DNA of 33,796 nucleotides from Hyphomicrobiales bacterium (GCA_021323775.1 JAJPKK010000260.1:1-33796), one strand, 5' to 3'. Shown: positions 8,020 to 15,833, counted from the stretch's first letter. Made by a program: numbers and translations. The notes: generated by a model not told the origin, from the sequence alone.

Positions 8020-9170
8020 GCGCCGCGTGTATCGGCTGATGACGCAACGCAGTTAGCCACAAGGTTGGCTAGCCCAAACTGACGAGGCCTCTTTCGCAGG
8101 ATTGGCGATTCCAGGAAACGAAACGACAATTCCGACAACGCAACCATGCCCAAGCCAGCCACGAGGGGAGTCGACCACGGATTCATCAACCCCGTGGTGA
8201 CCGCCGCGGCACTGAATTCCAGCAGCGACAAGTGAACGATATAAAGGGCATAGGAGCGCGTGCTTAGCCAGCGGATCGGCTCGGCGATGATGCTGTGAGG
8301 ACGGGGGATCAGCGTCGCAGCGGGCAGACACAGTGCCAGCCCTGCGGGATACAGCGCGATCATATAGAGCGGGCGAGCCGTGGCAGTGACCGCAATGACA
8401 ATCATGATACCAGCAAAGAGCAAGGGGACGCTCAATTGGCGTACAGCGTTCGGCCAATAGCGAACAAAGCCGGCCACCGCAACCCCGTAGGCGATGGCGT
8501 CGAGCCGGTAGATCACGACTTTGCGCAAAGCCTCGTCCCAATTGGCCAACAAATCTGGGGTGACGAGTGCCGTCCGAAGCGCCAGCGGAACGAGAATAAA
8601 CGCCCCCGTCGCCAGCGCTATCGCCCAGCGGCCAAAAATAGTGGAGAGCCCCAGCAAGGTGGCGGCGAACAGCAGATAGAACCATTCCTCGACGGCAAGC
8701 GACCACGACACGCCAAACCAGTTGTCCGGCGGCATGCGCCAGAGGAGGTCTTGACTAAACGTCAGGTATTTGATCGCGTGCTCCGCTAGATCATGCTGCG
8801 GCCGCCAGACGATCAAGAGCGTCACCAACCAGACTACGTACAGCGGCACGGTTCGCATCCATCGCCGGGTCATGAATATGGCCCAGGCGCGCAGCCCTGG
8901 CTCGGCGATGTCCATCAGCAAGCCGCCGATCAAGAAGCCGCTTAGCGCGAAGAATAGCTCGACGCCGTTGCCCAAGTGCGCAATGAAGATAGGCGCCCTC
9001 GTGCCGGTGAGGATGGCAGTCACGTCTGTAAAATGAGCCACAAGCACGCTTAAGATAGCGGCGGCCCGAACAACGTCTAGGCCAAAGTTGCGGGAGACCT
9101 CGGCTCGTACTGCGGGGGCTTTCTCGATGTGGATCGGCTGACCAAGCGCAGCCGTGCTTCCTAGAGCCAT
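8007..9170 (-). CDS. Acyltransferase family 3 membrane protein (OafA/ExoZ/NodX-like)
   Basis: A 387-residue integral membrane protein with about ten hydrophobic segments. Family landmarks are FGLDVVRAAAILSVLVAHF near residue 29, with the conserved Arg and His, GVELFFALSGFLIGG around 90, and SWSLAVEEWFYLLF around 165. Members move acetyl or other acyl groups from cytoplasmic donors onto sugars of exopolysaccharide, O-antigen or Nod factors. Position next to the glycosyltransferase and methyltransferase genes suggests decoration of the same polymer. The gene is convergent with the methyltransferase gene and overlaps its end by 13 bases. The ATG at 9170 lacks a strong Shine-Dalgarno, and an internal start is possible because the first 25 residues are not hydrophobic. 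Substrate is unknown. Confidence 0.93.
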   Translation of the reverse strand: MALGSTAALGQPIHIEKAPAVRAEVSRNFGLDVVRAAAILSVLVAHFTDVTAILTGTRAPIFIAHLGNGVELFFALSGFLIGGLLMDIAEPGLRAWAIFMTRRWMRTVPLYVVWLVTLLIVWRPQHDLAEHAIKYLTFSQDLLWRMPPDNWFGVSWSLAVEEWFYLLFAATLLGLSTIFGRWAIALATGAFILVPLALRTALVTPDLLANWDEALRKVVIYRLDAIAYGVAVAGFVRYWPNAVRQLSVPLLFAGIMIVIAVTATARPLYMIALYPAGLALCLPAATLIPRPHSIIAEPIRWLSTRSYALYIVHLSLLEFSAAAVTTGLMNPWSTPLVAGLGMVALSELSFRFLESPILRKRPRQFGLANLVANCVASSADTRGAYTC

Positions 9171-9205
9171 GGCGAAATGTCCGGACTTTGTTAAAGTTCT
9201 GCCGC

Positions 9206-9227
9206 TTTATCGCTGGTGTGCGATAAA
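9206..9227. promoter_or_regulatory. Palindrome between divergent genes; possible operator
   Basis: TTTATCGC (9206-9213) and GCGATAAA (9220-9227) form a perfect 8-bp inverted repeat with a 6-base gap. It lies in the 106-base space between the divergent acyltransferase gene and the small plus-strand gene starting at 9277. Neither side ends in a T run, so it looks more like a repressor or activator site than a terminator. No regulator gene is adjacent. Confidence 0.4.
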
Positions 9228-9276
9228 AAAGCCGGCCGCTCTTTCGACAACGGTCTTTGCCAAAAGGAGGCTTCTC

Positions 9277-9453
9277 ATGACATTTCCCCTACGCATACGC
9301 GTTCTAGCCGGCCCGAACGCAGGCTCGCAAGACATTGAAATCGAACGGATTGCGCAGAACTCGCCCCCGCCACCCCGTTTGCTGTATCAAGACATTTACA
9401 TCAGTTTCCATGTCCCTGAAACAGGCCTTTGGCAGCCCTTTGGCGGCTGGTGA
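9277..9453 (+). CDS. Small protein of unknown function (58 residues)
   Basis: The ATG at 9277 follows AAAAGGAGG with six bases between, one of the best ribosome binding sites in the window, so this short frame is probably translated. The 58 residues run from MTFPLRIRVLAGPNAGSQD to FGGW and include a run of four prolines near the middle and an aromatic-rich end. There is no signal peptide, membrane segment or Cys pair. The start LRIRVLAGPNAGSQDIEIE resembles the first strands of a beta-barrel or FHA-like fold (a short strand, then a GPNAG turn), but the protein is too short for a full domain. It is divergent from the acyltransferase gene, with a palindrome in between. I do not recognise the family. 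Confidence 0.55.
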   Translation: MTFPLRIRVLAGPNAGSQDIEIERIAQNSPPPPRLLYQDIYISFHVPETGLWQPFGGW

Positions 9454-9487
9454 ATGATCTCGGCAGGCTGGCCAGCGGCGCTCGGCG

Positions 9488-9922
9488 ATGCAGCGCCATG
9501 ACTATTTCGGACCGCCGCGCCTCCAGGTTGGCTTCGAATCCATCAAGATTATCAATGACATTTTTGCAGCGCTGCCGGACCGGCTGCGGGTTAATCTCTC
9601 CGCCGAGGGCGCCATCGACGAGGCGTTCAGCTCTCCTACGATTGCAGAGTGCCGGTCGGGCGATCCGAGCGAGGCGCCCCGCAGTTCGGATCTGCGCTCG
9701 CTCCTGTTTGCAACATTCCCGGTCATCGACGTGCTTCCGATGGGAGGAACCTTGCTTCGGCCGCTGCTCGCTCATCGCGCAGGCAACTTCCAAACGGAGG
9801 AGGATTTGTGCCTCCTGCGGCTGATTTCGATTCTGGAGCGAGAGCTCATTCGCGGGCGCGTCATCGCCTCGGACTTTCTCTACTTTGTGCTTGGCAGGTC
9901 GAACCGGCTGCCGCGCGAGTAA
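9488..9922 (+). CDS. Hypothetical protein, 144 residues
   Basis: This plus-strand frame has normal composition for a soluble protein (a balance of Ile, Leu, Asp, Glu and Phe), unlike the Arg/Ala/Ser-rich frames overlapping it. It runs from MQRHDYFGPPRLQVGF to GRSNRLPRE. Residues 17-35 and 100-140 look helical (TEEDLCLLRLISILERELI). No motif, signal peptide or membrane segment is recognised. A clear ribosome binding site is missing before the ATG at 9488, so the true start could be further in. It follows the 58-residue gene by 34 bases and may be co-transcribed with it. It faces the membrane-anchored protein gene at 10002-10580. Function unknown. Confidence 0.5.
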   Translation: MQRHDYFGPPRLQVGFESIKIINDIFAALPDRLRVNLSAEGAIDEAFSSPTIAECRSGDPSEAPRSSDLRSLLFATFPVIDVLPMGGTLLRPLLAHRAGNFQTEEDLCLLRLISILERELIRGRVIASDFLYFVLGRSNRLPRE

Positions 9923-10001
9923 GAGCCAAGCGGCATTTCGCCTGGGATTTCGCGTGATGGGCGAGCCTTCTGCGCTATCCGCGGCAGGCGGCGCCTCGCC
10001 T

Positions 10002-10580
10002 TCAAGGGCTCCGCGCGGGAGCGAGCTGGAGCGGCGCCTGAGTCGCCGCCTGCGGCGGCGCAGCGGGCCTGGAAGCCGGGTAAGCCGGCCGCGGCGGCGG
10101 CGCCGAGACCTTGTCAAGAAGATACTGTTCGACCGTCTGCAGATCGCCGATCTCGCGCATGGTCTGCTCCTGGCCGGCCGCGAGCCGGTCGACGCCGCGG
10201 TCGATGCTGCGCTCGATTCGGCGCATCGACTGCTCCTGACTCGTGGCGACGCTTGTGGCGATCCGGTCGATGCTGTGCCGCAGCGCCTCGTGATCGAGCG
10301 ATATCGCCTTGAGCGAGGCGGTTTCCCGGGTTGCCTCGCCAAAGGATTGCCAGGCCAGGGCAACGGCCAAGCCAAAAGAGAACGTGATCAGGTAGCGCGC
10401 GAAGACGAGCGGATCGAGCCGGCCGAGCCGGCCAAGCGGGTCCGGGCCGCCCGGTGAAGGCCGCCCGCGGAACTGGTCTTTCAGGTCGGCGAGGCGGATT
10501 GCAGGTTGATCCAGGGGCGGCCTGACGTGCCAGGCGTCCTTGAGGAATCCCGATTGCCTTGGTTTCGGCATGGCGCTCAT
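10002..10580 (-). CDS. Membrane-anchored coiled-coil protein of unknown function
   Basis: 192 residues from the ATG at 10580. This start was chosen because GGGAGG ends five bases before it; a GTG six bases upstream is possible but overlaps the ribosome binding site. A Pro/Gly-rich N-terminal part is followed by one membrane helix (about residues 58-78, ARYLITFSFGLAVALAWQSF), then a long helix with repeats of the pattern MRRIERSIDRGVDRLAAGQ and MREIGDLQTVEQYLLDK. It ends in a Pro/Ala-rich tail. It resembles uncharacterised rhizobial proteins with the same layout (one helix, coiled coil, proline-rich end). A cell-envelope role is inference. No partner gene is adjacent. Confidence 0.75.
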   Translation of the reverse strand: MSAMPKPRQSGFLKDAWHVRPPLDQPAIRLADLKDQFRGRPSPGGPDPLGRLGRLDPLVFARYLITFSFGLAVALAWQSFGEATRETASLKAISLDHEALRHSIDRIATSVATSQEQSMRRIERSIDRGVDRLAAGQEQTMREIGDLQTVEQYLLDKVSAPPPRPAYPASRPAAPPQAATQAPLQLAPARSP

Positions 10581-11132
10581 CGACACCTCCCTCTCATGCT
10601 CCCCAGGGCGCAGCCCGGCCCCGTTTCGGCGAAGCCCACGCGCGAACAGGGCCCTCCGCCCAGATAGTCGCCGCCGGCGCGCGTTGTCGGTCGCCTTCCC
10701 GACGCCGAGCAGGCAGACTGCGGCGCCTTGGGGAAAGCGGGGAAAAGCTTGTCGTAATGTGGCGGGACAAGCTGAGGGGCGGGTTCAACTCGTCATGCAG
10801 GACGCAGGGCGTGGACGTCCGCGCGAGCGCCCGACGTCGCCAAGCCACAAATTGCCGCACGAGCCCGGATCGAACAAACGACATGGCCGCGCTCGCCTCT
10901 GCTGCGGCGTCAACCGGCGACCGTCTTTTCGCTCCGATCCACGTTGGTTGGCGGCAAGCGCACGAGAATCGTCTGGGTGGGGCGAGCGATCTCGATCCCT
11001 ACGACCTAAGGATGCGGGCCGCTGGCGCGGTTCGCTGATCGTCTTCGGTTGATTGGCCGGCAGCCTAATGACGGCTCGATCCGGCTTTCCTTGCTGCGAG
11101 CAGGCTGCTGCCGCGTTCCTTGCGGCCAGCCA
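10581..11132. other. Intergenic region before tRNA-Cys
   Basis: About 550 GC-rich bases with no supported gene. Open frames on both strands are Arg/Pro/Ser-rich and lack ribosome binding sites. The promoter of the minus-strand coiled-coil protein gene must lie near its left end and that of the tRNA near its right end. Confidence 0.4.
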
Positions 11133-11161
11133 TTGCCTAACCATCTGACAAGCAGTAATGA
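11133..11161 (+). promoter_or_regulatory. Candidate sigma-70-type promoter for tRNA-Cys
   Basis: TTGCCT at 11133-11138 and TAATGA at 11156-11161 are separated by 17 bases. Initiation about seven bases downstream would leave only a short leader before the tRNA at 11175, as expected for a tRNA gene. Confidence 0.4.
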
Positions 11162-11174
11162 TCGCGAGTCGTAA

Positions 11175-11248
11175 GGCGACGTGCCAGAGTGGTTATGGAG
11201 CGGTCTGCAAAACCGTTTACCCCGGTTCAATTCCGGGCGTCGCCTCCA
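11175..11248 (+). tRNA. tRNA-Cys (anticodon GCA)
   Basis: 74 bases that fold as a cloverleaf. The acceptor stem GGCGACG pairs with CGTCGCC (11238-11244), the anticodon loop is CTGCAAA with GCA, the T arm is CCCGG-TTCAATT-CCGGG, the discriminator is T (as usual for Cys), and CCA is encoded. A decayed integrase fragment lies 1.3 kb downstream, so this tRNA could have served as an integration site, but I found no second copy of its 3' end. Confidence 0.96.
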
Positions 11249-11326
11249 TCGCCGCGCGGCCTTTAGCGATCAACGCAGCGTCTTCCACGCGCGCTGTCTC
11301 AAATGAACATTTCGCGCTCAAGTCAC

Positions 11327-11349
11327 AGCAGCAATATTTGTTGTTTTTT
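11327..11349 (+). terminator. Weak candidate terminator after tRNA-Cys
   Basis: AGCAGCAA (11327-11334) can pair with TTTGTTGT-type bases at 11338-11345 through a three-base loop with two G-U pairs, running into a T tract at 11344-11349. It lies about 80 bases past the tRNA. The stem is weak. Confidence 0.35.
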
Positions 11350-11580
11350 CTCTGACTGTATCCTATTTACAACACAGATCAGCGACGCGCGGTGTCAAGA
11401 ATTCTAACTATATTTCAATACCATGCGTCGCTGTTTTGGAACGCGCATCCGCGCCTGCGGCGGCGACCGCAACTTTCGTTGAAATGTGTGCCATTTTGGC
11501 AACTGTAGGCGGTAAAGGACTCTGGTATGCAACCAATGGAACGGGATGGCGTTCTTACATCGGGCGTAGAGGACAACCAA

Positions 11581-11792
11581 TGAACGAATGTCTCAATGGG
11601 GCCGATGCGGCGTCACGCTGCGCGTTTTGCGGAAAACACTTGCCCATCGTGAACGGGGAACTGCGGCCGTGGCGGGCTCCGAACGGCGAGTTTTTCTGCA
11701 ATGAATTCTGCGCCGATGACGCCGAGGAGGTGCGCTTCCGGAGGCACGGTCGGGCCGAGCGGAAAGCCCACCAGCGCGATTTCTTCTTCTAA
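11581..11792 (+). CDS. Small Cys-rich (zinc-ribbon-like) protein
   Basis: 70 residues from the ATG at 11581, which has GAGGA seven to eight bases upstream. A longer frame exists upstream but has no ribosome binding site. The protein shows CAFCGK near residue 14, then WRAPNGEFFCNEFCADDAEE: two pairs of cysteines (CxxC and CxxxC) about 28 residues apart, the layout of a small treble-clef or zinc-ribbon fold. The end is basic (RFRRHGRAERKAHQRDFFF). Similar short proteins with a CxxC and FFCNEFC core are common in Bradyrhizobium-like genomes, where they are annotated as hypothetical. Role unknown; binding of a nucleic acid or protein through the zinc site is inference. It lies alone between tRNA-Cys and a palindromic repeat. 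Confidence 0.75.
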
Positions 11793-11844
11793 TGCGGTTT
11801 GATCCCAGCGTGGATCAGGCCCTGTCAGCGCCTCTCCACCTCCC

Positions 11845-11870
11845 CTCCCCCGCGCGCTCGCGCGGGGGAG
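11845..11870. repeat. Short GC-rich palindromic element
   Basis: CTCCCCCGCGC (11845-11855) and GCGCGGGGGAG (11860-11870) form a perfect 11-bp stem with a four-base loop, directly downstream of the zinc-ribbon-like gene. It belongs to the same visual family as the palindromes at 19332, 19551, 20744 and 28839. Confidence 0.65.
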
Positions 11871-11937
11871 AAAAGTTCCGGCATTGATGAACTTCTATTG
11901 ATCGTGTGGGATCATCCGCCGCCTTGTGCGCTGATCC

Positions 11938-12189
11938 CTACCGGCGACTGTGCTTTTCGGCGACCGCCGCTTTGCCTGCCTTCGTGACCTTCCAAGTCAT
12001 CATGCTCGGATCAGCTGGCTTTTCAGGCTCAATGAGCTTTTTGCGCTGGAGGCTTAGGAGAGCTGCATAGGTCGCCGCGAGCGTCTCCGCAGAGCCCTTG
12101 GAGAGCCGCAGTCTGCCGTTGTGGTGCTTAATGCCTGCCATCAAGAGCTGCCGCTGAAGCTCTGGAACCCTGCTGCGCTTGGTTGACAT
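11938..12189 (-). CDS. Hypothetical protein, 83 residues
   Basis: A basic, probably helical protein from MSTKRSRVPELQRQLLMAG to AAVAEKHSRR. The ATG at 12189 has a weak GGAGA about a dozen bases upstream. The order of segments (two helices, then KLIEPEKPADPSMMTWKVTKAGKAAV, a strand-turn-strand pattern ending in VTKAGK) resembles a small winged-helix module. This is only a resemblance: no family was recognised. It borders a decayed island (integrase and helicase fragments on the same strand), so it may be cargo of that island. No partner can be named. Confidence 0.55.
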   Translation of the reverse strand: MSTKRSRVPELQRQLLMAGIKHHNGRLRLSKGSAETLAATYAALLSLQRKKLIEPEKPADPSMMTWKVTKAGKAAVAEKHSRR

Positions 12190-12538
12190 CGACGTGAAGT
12201 CTCCGCGCCCTATGTGGCTGCTGTGGCCTCGTGTGCGGCGCTTCTTCCGAATCTCTTTGTAATGACATAGTTAATTTCGACGCTTGAGGCTGCAAAGGGG
12301 CAGCCGCTCGCGCCACAATGCGGGGTGACACGCAGCGCACTGTGTGACAGTTAAACCCGCGAAAAACAAGCGCGCCTGCATCTGGCGTATCGCGACGACA
12401 GGCCGGGAGCTGCCGAAGTCGCCCGGCAGTGCGGCGTATCCAGCCCGCCGCTGCGGGTGCGGCGAGCGCCGATGCGCGGCGGCGATCGCAGCGCAGCCAT
12501 CGCCAGCCCGGCCGCCATACAGCCCGCGCTCGGCGAGC

Positions 12539-12646
12539 GTGGTAGACCCACGACCAGGCATTGCCGCTCGTGACCTGCAGATAGAGGCCGTTGCCGTCCG
12601 CATGCATGCCGGGGCCGGCATTCTCCACCTGCTTTGCGGTCAGCTT
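12539..12646 (-). pseudogene. Fragment of a tyrosine-type phage integrase (arm-binding DUF4102 domain)
   Basis: The minus strand encodes GKLTAKQVENAGPGMHADGN followed by GLYLQVTSGNAWSWVYH, the typical start of P4-type integrases (Lys-Leu-Thr, then a Pro-Gly with ADG-GLYL, then SW-Y). After the final WVYH the similarity stops in all frames, and there is no core-binding or catalytic domain anywhere nearby. There is also no proper start codon in front of it. It is therefore a relic, probably of an element once inserted near tRNA-Cys. It reads in the same direction as the helicase fragment just upstream. Confidence 0.7.
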
Positions 12647-12830
12647 GCCCGTGGTGATGCCCTTTTCTTCTCCGCGGCCGATCAGCCCGAAAACGTGTCC
12701 GCCCGATCCGCATGCCCATTCGCGCGGGACGGCGCGCCTGGGTTTGTCTGCCGGCATGCCTGTCCGCGCGGGCCTGCGCGGGTTTGGAATCCCGCATGTC
12801 CGTCCGGCGCGGCTGGGCAATTCGACCCGC

Positions 12831-13147
12831 GTAGTAGTTGTCGGGGGCAGCCGGATGCAGAACTCGCAGACGGTCGCGGATGGCGATGCCGGGAGCGATG
12901 ATCAGGAAGCCCCGCGAAAAACGATCCGAGTTGGGCGACCGGACGGCATTCACCGTGTGCCACGCGATCAGCATGGCCATCACCGTCGTCTTGCCGGAGC
13001 CGGTCGCCATCTTCATGGCGAGCCGGACGAGCTTCACGGCGGCTTCGACGACGAGATCGTTGATGGCCTTGAGAGTCGGTTGAAGCTGCGGTTGAAGGCG
13101 TCATGCTCGGGCGCCTCCTCGCAATAGAAGTCGGTGAACCGGCGCAG
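12831..13147 (-). pseudogene. Fragment of a restriction-type DEAD/DEAH helicase (type III Res-subunit-like), frameshifted
   Basis: One minus-strand frame gives LRRFTDFYCEEAPEHDAFN (13147 to about 13085). After a one-base shift, the next frame continues with LQPTLKAINDLVVEAAVKL, then KMATGSGKTTVMAMLIAW (Walker A, GSGKT) and FLIIAPGIAIRDRLRVL to NYY at 12831. This is the usual order in the BPTD_3080-type restriction endonuclease/helicase family. The family is about ten times longer; only the region around motif I and Ia remains. The frameshift near 13083 and the missing downstream motifs show it is not functional. It probably was part of a defence module carried by the decayed island. Confidence 0.75.
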
Positions 13148-13570
13148 CCCTGCCGCAGCAGTTCGGGATCGGCAAAGCTCATCTGCCGCGTTGCCGGCCG
13201 GGCCACGGCTCAACTCAGCAAACGCAGAAATGCCGGCCGCAGGCCGGCCGCTCCGCTCCCAATCCAGCGGATGGCGTCGGCAGGCTGTTCGGCGCGGCGG
13301 CGAATCATCTCTCAAATGAGAGGCATCGCGCCTCACAATGGCAAGCAAAACTTGACGCCGAAAAACGCCGGAAATGCCGATCCCACCGTACTATTTTGAC
13401 TTTCGCGACAGAAACTAGCCTAAGCCTAGCACCGAGTGCTTGAAGCGGGCCACTGATCTGGCCCCGCGCAGCCAATTCCGTCATTTACCAACTTCCCATC
13501 CATGGCTTGCTGGATCCCCGCGCAGGGACGAGTATGCCCATGATGCGGACTTCCGAGGAGGCTGGAGAGG
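13148..13570. other. Non-coding or decayed region
   Basis: I see no supported gene. The left part may hold further decayed upstream sequence of the helicase, but no motif is readable in any frame. The right part (about 13400-13570) must contain the control region of the Gly/Tyr/Cys-rich gene. Confidence 0.35.
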
Positions 13571-13578
13571 GTGTCATC

Positions 13579-13848
13579 ATGTTGAGCGGAATTCTCACAG
13601 TGCTGATAGTGGGGACTCTGGCCGGCTCCATCGAGACCGCGCCGGGCAGCGGGTGCTATGGCGCACCGTGTTACCCGAGATATTCTGGCTACTACGGCGC
13701 ATGCAGCGGATGTGGCGGCTATGGCGCCTACGGCGGGTGCGGCGGCTATCGCGGCTATGCCGGCTGCGGCGGTTATGGCGGGTGCGATAACTATGGCTGG
13801 TGCGGCGGCTATGGCGGTTATGGCGCCTACGGCTGGTCGGGTCGCTGA
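13579..13848 (+). CDS. Gly/Tyr/Cys-rich repetitive small protein
   Basis: 89 residues from the ATG at 13579, which has GAGAGG eight bases upstream; in-frame upstream starts lack this. Residues 1-20 (MLSGILTVLIVGTLAGSIET) are a hydrophobic helix that could be a signal or membrane anchor. The rest is low-complexity: repeats of GGYGGY, GGCGGY, GAYGGC and YAGCGGYGGC, with eight cysteines, many tyrosines and almost no charged residues. This looks like a structural or matrix-type peptide that could cross-link through disulfides. I do not recognise a family. It lies between a decayed island and a DUF1194 gene on the opposite strand. The GC-rich repeats could in principle be a coding accident, but the ribosome binding site, the hydrophobic N-terminus and the consistent frame support a real gene. 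Confidence 0.65.
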   Translation: MLSGILTVLIVGTLAGSIETAPGSGCYGAPCYPRYSGYYGACSGCGGYGAYGGCGGYRGYAGCGGYGGCDNYGWCGGYGGYGAYGWSGR

Positions 13849-13871
13849 TGGCGGTTTGTCGAAGTAGCGCC

Positions 13872-14621
13872 TCAAGGCAACGGAGCCCTGAGCATCTCGG
13901 AGCCGTTTGAAGCAATCTCGATGATCAGCTTTTTCAAGATGGCTTCACCAAAGCTTTCATAGCTGTCGCATGGAACCATGACGGCGCCGGGTCCGCCGAT
14001 GACGTTTTCGAAATAATAGGTGTCGAGATCGGGCTCGACCGAGAGGATCGGCAGGCCGTTGATGGTGATGCCATCGCGCACCGCCTCGTCGCGGGCGAGC
14101 CGCGCCGGCCGACCGATATTGTTGGCGCCATCGCCTGACACGTCGATGGTGCGCCGCGTCGCCGTGAATGGGCTTTGAGAAAGGATCAGCCGCGAATAGT
14201 CGATCGCGCCTGAGATCGAGGTGCCGCCGCCGAACAGCCGGCGCGGCGTGCTTTCGATGGCGGAGGCCAGCGCTTCCGCCGACGCTTCGTCTTTGACCAC
14301 CATCCACGGCACCACATGGACCTGCAGGCGCGGGCCGGTCCACTGGTGCATGGTGACGGCGATCGCCTGCGAGATTCCGGAGCGGATGGCGTTAAGCACG
14401 CGCGGGTTGCGAAACGCCGCCGCATAGCCCCTCTTCTGCAGGTCGAAACGGTACATGTTTACGCTGCCGGAGGCGTCGACCGCCAGCACGAGCTGGAGGT
14501 CGACCTGATCCTCCGCCCGCGCCGCGCTCGGGCCCGCGAGCAGGGCCGCGAACGCGCCTGCCGCAACGGCTCTGCGTGTTGGATTCTGATGACCGGGATG
14601 GGAGTTCGTGCGCTTGCGCAT
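13872..14621 (-). CDS. DUF1194 von Willebrand factor A-like exported protein
   Basis: 249 residues. The N-terminus (TRRAVAAGAFAALLAGPSAARA) is a signal peptide with two arginines before the hydrophobic stretch, possibly Tat-type, with a likely cut after ARA. The mature part starts with VDLQLVLAVDASGSV: a vWA fold with the metal-site (MIDAS) DxSxS at residues 49-53. GGTSISGAID and TIDVSGDGANN are the other metal-site loops. This matches the DUF1194 family of alphaproteobacterial periplasmic proteins of unknown function. Only 23 bases separate its end from the convergent Gly/Tyr/Cys-rich gene. A binding or scaffolding role is inferred from the fold; the ligand is unknown. Confidence 0.9.
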   Translation of the reverse strand: MRKRTNSHPGHQNPTRRAVAAGAFAALLAGPSAARAEDQVDLQLVLAVDASGSVNMYRFDLQKRGYAAAFRNPRVLNAIRSGISQAIAVTMHQWTGPRLQVHVVPWMVVKDEASAEALASAIESTPRRLFGGGTSISGAIDYSRLILSQSPFTATRRTIDVSGDGANNIGRPARLARDEAVRDGITINGLPILSVEPDLDTYYFENVIGGPGAVMVPCDSYESFGEAILKKLIIEIASNGSEMLRAPLP

Positions 14622-14742
14622 GTCGTTCGGCCCCGCGGAGGTTTGATGAAAGGGTAGCCGAAATTTTGGCGCCCTGGAATGGCGCTTTGTGGAGTGGATT
14701 TGGGGGCGGATTGGGCAAGCGGAATCGCGCGGAACGATGGCA

Positions 14743-14771
14743 GGCCGGATTGAGCGCAGCGAAATCCGGCC
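14743..14771. repeat. REP-like hairpin downstream of argB
   Basis: GGCCGGATT (14743-14751) pairs perfectly with AATCCGGCC (14763-14771) around an 11-base loop GAGCGCAGCGA. This arrangement is a common intergenic repeat in Bradyrhizobium-type genomes. The following 60 bases (CTCAACCCGGGCTACGG) are also typical of such repeats. No T tract follows on the minus strand, so it is not a classic terminator of argB. Confidence 0.55.
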
Positions 14772-14840
14772 CTGCGCCTGTTGAGTGGCGCCGCCGTCGT
14801 CTGGGCTTCGTTATCGCTCAACCCGGGCTACGGCTCCCCG

Positions 14841-15725
14841 CTAACGGTGTATCAACGTCCCCGCACCGTGATCGGTCAGCAATTCAAGCAGCACGGCGTG
14901 TTCGACCTTGCCGTCGAGGATGACCACCCCTTCGACTCCGGCGTCGAGCGCATAGAGGCATGTTTCGACCTTCGGGATCATGCCGCCCGAGATCGTGCCG
15001 TCGGCGATCAGACGCCGCGCGTCATCCATGGAGAGCTGCTTGATGAGAGCCTTCGATTGGTCGAGCACCCCCGGCACGTCGGTGAGCAGCAGCAATCGCT
15101 TCGCCCTGAGGGCGCCGGCGATGGCGCCGGCGAACGTGTCGGCGTTGATGTTGTAGGTTCCGCCGCCCGCCGCGGTCGCAACCGGCGCCAACACCGGGAT
15201 CAATTCGCGGCCGAGTATTTCGTTGAGAACGGTGGTGTCGACCGTTTCGGGCTCGCCGACAAATCCGAGATCGACGAAGTTTTCGATCTGCGAGCCGGGG
15301 TCCACGATGGTGCGGCTGACCTTGCGGGCCTTCACCATGTTGCCGTCCTTGCCGCACAGCCCAACGGCCTTGCCGCCGGCCTCGTTGATGAAGCCGACGA
15401 TCTGCTTGTTGATGGACCCGGCCAGCACCATCTCGACGATTTCGATGGTGGCGGCGTCGGTGACGCGAAGCCCGGCGGCAAACTCAGATCTGATGCCGAG
15501 CCGTTTGAGCATGTCGCCGATCTGCGGACCGCCGCCATGCACGACTACGGGATTGATGGCGGTCTGTTCCAGCAGCACGATGTCGCGCGCGAAGCTGCGG
15601 GCGGCCTGCTCCTCACCCATGGCATGTCCGCCGTATTTCACGACGACGATCTCGTCGTCGTATTGCTGCATATACGGCAGGGCTTCGGAAAGGACGCGGG
15701 CGATGTCGAACGGCGATAGGGTCAT
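14841..15725 (-). CDS. argB: Acetylglutamate kinase
   Basis: 294 residues. Catalyses ATP-dependent phosphorylation of N-acetyl-L-glutamate, the second step of arginine synthesis, in the cytosol. The start at 15725 ([19 protein letters not shown]) was chosen because it matches the usual N-terminus and length of rhizobial ArgB; an in-frame longer start exists at 15827. Family motifs seen: [10 protein letters not shown] (the ATP-binding Lys-Tyr-Gly-Gly), [14 protein letters not shown] (acetylglutamate site), [29 protein letters not shown] and [12 protein letters not shown], plus [12 protein letters not shown] near the end. The N-terminal helix before the amino-acid kinase core is typical of arginine-sensitive hexameric enzymes, so feedback inhibition by arginine is likely. 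It is the last gene of the housekeeping run on this strand and follows the DUF423 gene by about 110 bases. Confidence 0.97.
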   Translation of the reverse strand: MTLSPFDIARVLSEALPYMQQYDDEIVVVKYGGHAMGEEQAARSFARDIVLLEQTAINPVVVHGGGPQIGDMLKRLGIRSEFAAGLRVTDAATIEIVEMVLAGSINKQIVGFINEAGGKAVGLCGKDGNMVKARKVSRTIVDPGSQIENFVDLGFVGEPETVDTTVLNEILGRELIPVLAPVATAAGGGTYNINADTFAGAIAGALRAKRLLLLTDVPGVLDQSKALIKQLSMDDARRLIADGTISGGMIPKVETCLYALDAGVEGVVILDGKVEHAVLLELLTDHGAGTLIHR

Positions 15726-15833
15726 GGCGAAAGTCTCGGGCTGGCTCGCGCTATTTAGCCGTCGCGCGGCGTCCGCGATAGGGCATTGTTGACCATCGGC
15801 GGCAACAGAATTAACAGCCGCCCACAAATCCTA

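Noticed and set aside
9401-10375. 324-codon minus-strand frame across two other genes
   Set aside because: Extremely Arg/Ser/Pro-rich, without motif or ribosome binding site, and it overlaps better-supported frames.
11175-11248. att repeats flanking an island at tRNA-Cys
   Set aside because: I looked for a second copy of the tRNA 3' end downstream as far as 13.5 kb and found none.
13640-13848. CRISPR-like array in the glycine-rich region
   Set aside because: The repeats are short, in frame and degenerate, with no spacer structure; they are codon repeats of a Gly/Tyr-rich protein.
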